From: Dinoroseobacter sp.
GTDB taxonomy: Bacteria; Pseudomonadota; Alphaproteobacteria; Rhodobacterales; Rhodobacteraceae
NCBI GenBank assembly: GCA_017643385.1
Contig: JAEPNN010000001.1
Coordinates: 434,001 to 498,000 of the forward strand
Length of the DNA: 64,000 bases
Direction of reading: 5' to 3'
A program made the position numbers and the translations under genes. Below the pieces are notes generated by a model that saw only the letters and a program-made list of their open reading frames with translations, did not search any database and had not been told where the DNA came from. Positions 61,000-64,000 of this stretch are shown here, piece by piece (the first letter of the stretch is position 1; the number at the start of each line of letters is the position of its first letter).

Positions 61000-62655
61000 A
61001 TGGCAGCTTACCAGTACGTTTATCACATGGATGGCGTTTCCAAGACTTATCCGGGCGGTAAGAAGTGCTTTGAAAATATCCGGCTTTCCTTCCTGCCTGG
61101 AGTGAAGATCGGTGTTGTGGGCGTCAACGGCGCAGGTAAGTCCACGTTGATGAAGATCATGGCGGGCCTGGATAAGGATTTCACAGGTGAGGCTTGGGCG
61201 GCTGAGGGTGCAAAAGTTGGATATCTGCCTCAGGAACCGCAGTTGGATGAAAGCCTAAATGTGCGGGATAACGTCATGTTGGGTGTTGCCGAGAAGAAGG
61301 GCAAACTCGACCGTTTCAACGAGTTGGCTATGAACTACTCAGACGAAACCGCTGACGAGATGGCGAGCCTTCAGGACCAGATCGACGCTGAGAACCTTTG
61401 GGATTTGGACAGCCAAGTCGATGTCGCGATGGAAGCCCTGCGTTGCCCACCTGACGAGGCGATGCCAGAAAACCTTTCCGGTGGTGAACGTCGCCGCGTG
61501 GCCCTTTGCAAGCTTTTGCTCGAAGCACCGGATATGTTGCTTCTCGACGAACCGACAAACCACCTTGATGCAGAAACGATTGCCTGGCTGCAAAAGCACC
61601 TGATCGACTACAAAGGTACAATCCTGATCGTCACCCACGACCGGTACTTCCTCGATGACATCACGGGTTGGATTCTTGAGTTGGACCGGGGGCGCGGAAT
61701 TCCATACGAGGGCAACTATTCCGCTTGGCTTGAACAAAAAGCGAAACGGCTGGAACGCGAAGCCAAGGAAGATAAATCCCGCCAAAAGACGCTGGAGCGC
61801 GAACTGGAATGGATCCGCGCTGGTGCGAAGGCGCGGCAAGCCAAATCAAAGGCGCGTATCCAGGCTTACGAAGAAATGGCTGGCCAGTCCGAGCGCGAAA
61901 AGCTCACACGCGCCCAGATCATTATTCCCAACGGTCCACGGCTGGGGAACAAGGTGATTGAAGTAAACGGTCTCAGCAAAGCCTATGGCGACAAACTGCT
62001 GGTCGAGGATCTGTCTTTTGCTCTTCCACCCGGTGGGATTGTGGGTGTGATTGGTCCGAACGGTGCTGGTAAATCGACGCTGTTCCGGATGCTCACAGGT
62101 CAAGAACAGCCTGACGGCGGCTCGGTCGAGTACGGTGATACCGTGTCGCTGTCCTATGTGGATCAGTCCCGTGATGCGCTTGATGCCAAGAAAACCGTTT
62201 GGGAAGAGATCTCAGACGGCGGAGAGATCATTCAGCTTGGTGACGCTCAGATGAATTCACGCGCGTATTGCAGCGCCTTCAACTTCAAAGGTGGCGATCA
62301 GCAAAAGCCTGTTGGCCTGTTGTCAGGTGGGGAACGTAACCGCGTGCATATGGCTAAACTGCTAAAGTCCGGCGGTAATGTGCTACTTCTTGACGAACCG
62401 ACCAATGATCTTGATGTCGAGACGCTTCGCGCGCTGGAAGATGCTATAGAGAATTTTGCTGGCTGTGCTGTGGTCATCAGTCACGACCGTTTCTTCCTCG
62501 ATCGCCTTTGCACACATATTCTGGCCTTCGAGGGTGACGCACATGTTGAGTGGTTTGAGGGCAACTTTGAGGCCTATGAGGAGGACAAGGTGCGCAGGCT
62601 TGGTCCTGACGCGCTGGAGCCAACGCGAGTGAAGTATAAGAAGTTTACGAGGTGA
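61000..62655 (+). CDS. ettA: Energy-dependent translational throttle protein EttA (ABC-F)
   Basis: Ribosome-binding ABC-F ATPase that gates entry into elongation according to ATP level. 551 residues from ATG 61000 (GGAG upstream). Two ATPase domains with Walker [10 protein letters not shown] and GPNGAGKST, signatures [14 protein letters not shown] and [14 protein letters not shown] and Walker [12 protein letters not shown] and [11 protein letters not shown]. The P-site tRNA interaction linker lies between (about 245-320, basic and helical). Length fits EttA. Confidence 0.94.
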   Translation: MAAYQYVYHMDGVSKTYPGGKKCFENIRLSFLPGVKIGVVGVNGAGKSTLMKIMAGLDKDFTGEAWAAEGAKVGYLPQEPQLDESLNVRDNVMLGVAEKKGKLDRFNELAMNYSDETADEMASLQDQIDAENLWDLDSQVDVAMEALRCPPDEAMPENLSGGERRRVALCKLLLEAPDMLLLDEPTNHLDAETIAWLQKHLIDYKGTILIVTHDRYFLDDITGWILELDRGRGIPYEGNYSAWLEQKAKRLEREAKEDKSRQKTLERELEWIRAGAKARQAKSKARIQAYEEMAGQSEREKLTRAQIIIPNGPRLGNKVIEVNGLSKAYGDKLLVEDLSFALPPGGIVGVIGPNGAGKSTLFRMLTGQEQPDGGSVEYGDTVSLSYVDQSRDALDAKKTVWEEISDGGEIIQLGDAQMNSRAYCSAFNFKGGDQQKPVGLLSGGERNRVHMAKLLKSGGNVLLLDEPTNDLDVETLRALEDAIENFAGCAVVISHDRFFLDRLCTHILAFEGDAHVEWFEGNFEAYEEDKVRRLGPDALEPTRVKYKKFTR

Positions 62656-62659
62656 GGTA

Positions 62660-63337
62660 ATGACAGACATTAGAAACGGCGATGCATATATCTCCGTTGA
62701 TGTGGAAACTGATGGGCCAATACCAGGTCCCTATTCGATGCTGTCGCTTGGCATGGCTTACTGTGGGCGATTTGATGGACGAACTTTGGAGATCACCCCA
62801 TTTCCCAAAGAGAAATTCTATATCGAGCTGGCCCCAATAAGCGACCACTACGAAAATGAAGCTCTACATATCAATGGCTTGGACCGCAAACGTCTCTGTG
62901 TTGAGGGCGCAGAGCCAGCAGAGGCGATGAAAAAAGCCGCGGAATGGATTGCTGAGGTTTCGGGCGACAATCGACCAATTTTTGTAGCCTATCCTGCGTC
63001 GTTTGATTGGCTATGGGTTCATTGGTACTTTACGCGTTATACCACTTTCGGATCTCCATTTGGTCATTCTGGCTGCTTTGACCTGAAGACAGCGGTGTCG
63101 GTAAAAGGCAGCTTGCCAATATCAAGGTCATCCAAGTCACAGCTGCCAAAAAGGTTCCAATCCGAATTACCCCATACTCATAACGCGTTGGACGACGCGT
63201 TGGAGCAAGCAAATATTTTCTTCAAGTTGATGGCGTGGAATAATGACCAACCAAATATCCTCCAGAAAAAGTTACTCTCAGAGCAAAAAGAGCGCCGTCT
63301 CGGAGGAACTCGAGAAGAACATAAGCAACTGGACTGA
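62660..63337 (+). CDS. DEDD-family 3'-5' exonuclease
   Basis: 225 residues. Motif I is YISVDVETDG with Asp14 and Glu16, motif II lies in YPASFDWLWVHWYF and motif III is HNALDDALEQA, giving the DEDDh pattern of DnaQ/RNase T-type exonucleases. A Gly/Pro-rich loop follows motif I. AGGTA precedes ATG. It starts 4 bp after ettA but is far more AT-rich. The last ~95 bp overlap the next gene. Substrate, RNA or DNA, unknown. Confidence 0.8.
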   Translation: MTDIRNGDAYISVDVETDGPIPGPYSMLSLGMAYCGRFDGRTLEITPFPKEKFYIELAPISDHYENEALHINGLDRKRLCVEGAEPAEAMKKAAEWIAEVSGDNRPIFVAYPASFDWLWVHWYFTRYTTFGSPFGHSGCFDLKTAVSVKGSLPISRSSKSQLPKRFQSELPHTHNALDDALEQANIFFKLMAWNNDQPNILQKKLLSEQKERRLGGTREEHKQLD

Positions 63338-64000
63338 CTCAAAGAAACTGGGCAAACAAGTGTGCGTTTATACGACTGGTTCATTTGGGCGCAACGATGC
63401 ATCAAAATATAGTGACCTAGACACTTTCATAATTTCGCTTGAAGAGGAAATGAGCTCTGACAGGCTGCTAAGTGGACTTGAAGAAATAGAGCTCGCAGCC
63501 TCAATCATCGACGTGAACCGCAAACATGGTTTGCCAGAATTAGATGGTGATGGTGGTTATCTAAAGGCTCATTCAGAGACAGAGTACCTCGTTGGTCTCG
63601 GCAAGCCGGAAGATGATGCCAATAATACATTTACTGGTCGATTGTTGCTCTTGTTAGAGAGCGACGTGATATTTGGCGAAACTGTCTACAACCAAATGAT
63701 TGATGAATGCATCAATCGATACTGGCTAGATTATACCGACCACGCGGATTCGTTCATGCCAGCATTTCTTCTCAATGACATACTCCGTTTTTGGCGAACG
63801 CTTTGCATCAACTACGAAGTTGGTACGCAAATTTCTCCGGAGAAACGGCGCGCAAAGAACTTTAAACTAAAATACAGCCGCCTTCTTACCTGTTACTCCG
63901 CGGTAGTGGGCCTTCAATTACTGCTTAGAGAAAATAATACTGTTACCAAAGAGCAGGCAGTAGAACTGGTCAGAGCCACACCTCTCGAACGCGTTTTGAG
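63243..64000 (+). CDS. Nucleotidyltransferase-domain protein, 3' end cut by window edge
   Basis: At least 252 residues without a stop before the right edge. Residues 46-60 carry the polymerase-beta superfamily motif GSFGR-N6-SDLD, the metal- and nucleotide-binding site. The later part is helical with NDILRFWRTLCINYE and KNFKLKYSRLLTC. This conserved-looking pattern occurs, as I recall, in uncharacterised DUF294-like nucleotidyltransferases. The start at 63243 overlaps the exonuclease by 95 bp and has a weak ribosome site; GTG 63360 is an alternative. AT-rich like its partner. Confidence 0.72.
   Translation, partial: MTNQISSRKSYSQSKKSAVSEELEKNISNWTDSKKLGKQVCVYTTGSFGRNDASKYSDLDTFIISLEEEMSSDRLLSGLEEIELAASIIDVNRKHGLPELDGDGGYLKAHSETEYLVGLGKPEDDANNTFTGRLLLLLESDVIFGETVYNQMIDECINRYWLDYTDHADSFMPAFLLNDILRFWRTLCINYEVGTQISPEKRRAKNFKLKYSRLLTCYSAVVGLQLLLRENNTVTKEQAVELVRATPLERVL

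Overview
The window is a dense, roughly 55-60% GC bacterial chromosome segment that reads as a marine alphaproteobacterium of the Rhodobacteraceae (Roseobacter group). The evidence is gene content: a DUF1013/TrcR protein, a dnaX-ybaB-recR block with the SRP RNA gene just upstream, a yejABEF peptide importer, a SoeABC-type cytoplasmic sulfite dehydrogenase, PuuD urate oxidase, lin0512 proteins, DUF3726, DUF4453 and DUF2783. Species cannot be named from the sequence. No ribosomal RNA, CRISPR array, insertion sequence or prophage was seen.

Layout. 1-8.2 kb: secreted RNase T2 (cut by the left edge), trcR, a DUF4453 protein, then recR-ybaB-dnaX-rsgA and ffs on the minus strand, then nudC and an SRPBCC protein. 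8.3-16.3 kb: pheA, a membrane-anchored cytochrome c, yejABEF and a Nudix hydrolase. 16.6-24.3 kb: a PBP5-type carboxypeptidase with SPOR domain, a HAD phosphatase, clpS, an RsmC-like methyltransferase, an SDR that lacks the catalytic lysine, and hemF, hemE, hemC. 24.4-29.7 kb: a GlcD/D2HGDH-type FAD dehydrogenase and a tight five-gene operon (two DUF4178 proteins, a 51-residue membrane peptide, DUF350, and a membrane-fused aminopropyltransferase). 29.8-36.6 kb: tRNA-Met(CAT), then a MarR regulator divergent from a homogentisate cluster (hmgA, fahA, an MBL-fold protein, an FAD monooxygenase, DUF2783) and a GntR/FCD regulator. 36.7-39 kb: puuD and aldose 1-epimerase. 39-46.6 kb: a minus-strand operon soeA-soeB-soeC, an M19-like protein without the usual HxD, a 544-residue protein I do not recognise, and a DUF3726 protein. 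46.8-58 kb: sdaA, a PIN-domain fusion protein, a YbbA/YbbP-type ABC system, an arylesterase, two unrecognised membrane proteins, a FAH-family hydrolase, DUF2059, nadD and an aldo/keto reductase. 58.1-60.4 kb: a lin0512 pair and a TetR-PspA-small membrane protein locus with four matching palindromic operators. 60.4-64 kb: a MOSC protein, ettA, then an AT-rich pair (DEDD exonuclease and nucleotidyltransferase) running off the right edge.

The strongest candidates for under-described biology are: the TetR-regulated PspA locus with its repeated TGAAC-N3-GTTCA operators and a 31-residue membrane protein; the DUF4178/DUF350/aminopropyltransferase operon, whose last gene appears to start at a CTG inside the upstream stop; the genes downstream of soeABC (degenerate M19 protein plus unrecognised proteins); the PIN fusion protein; and the AT-rich exonuclease/nucleotidyltransferase pair. 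Several enzyme-like proteins have lost canonical catalytic residues (RNase T2, SDR, MBL, M19); each is reported separately.
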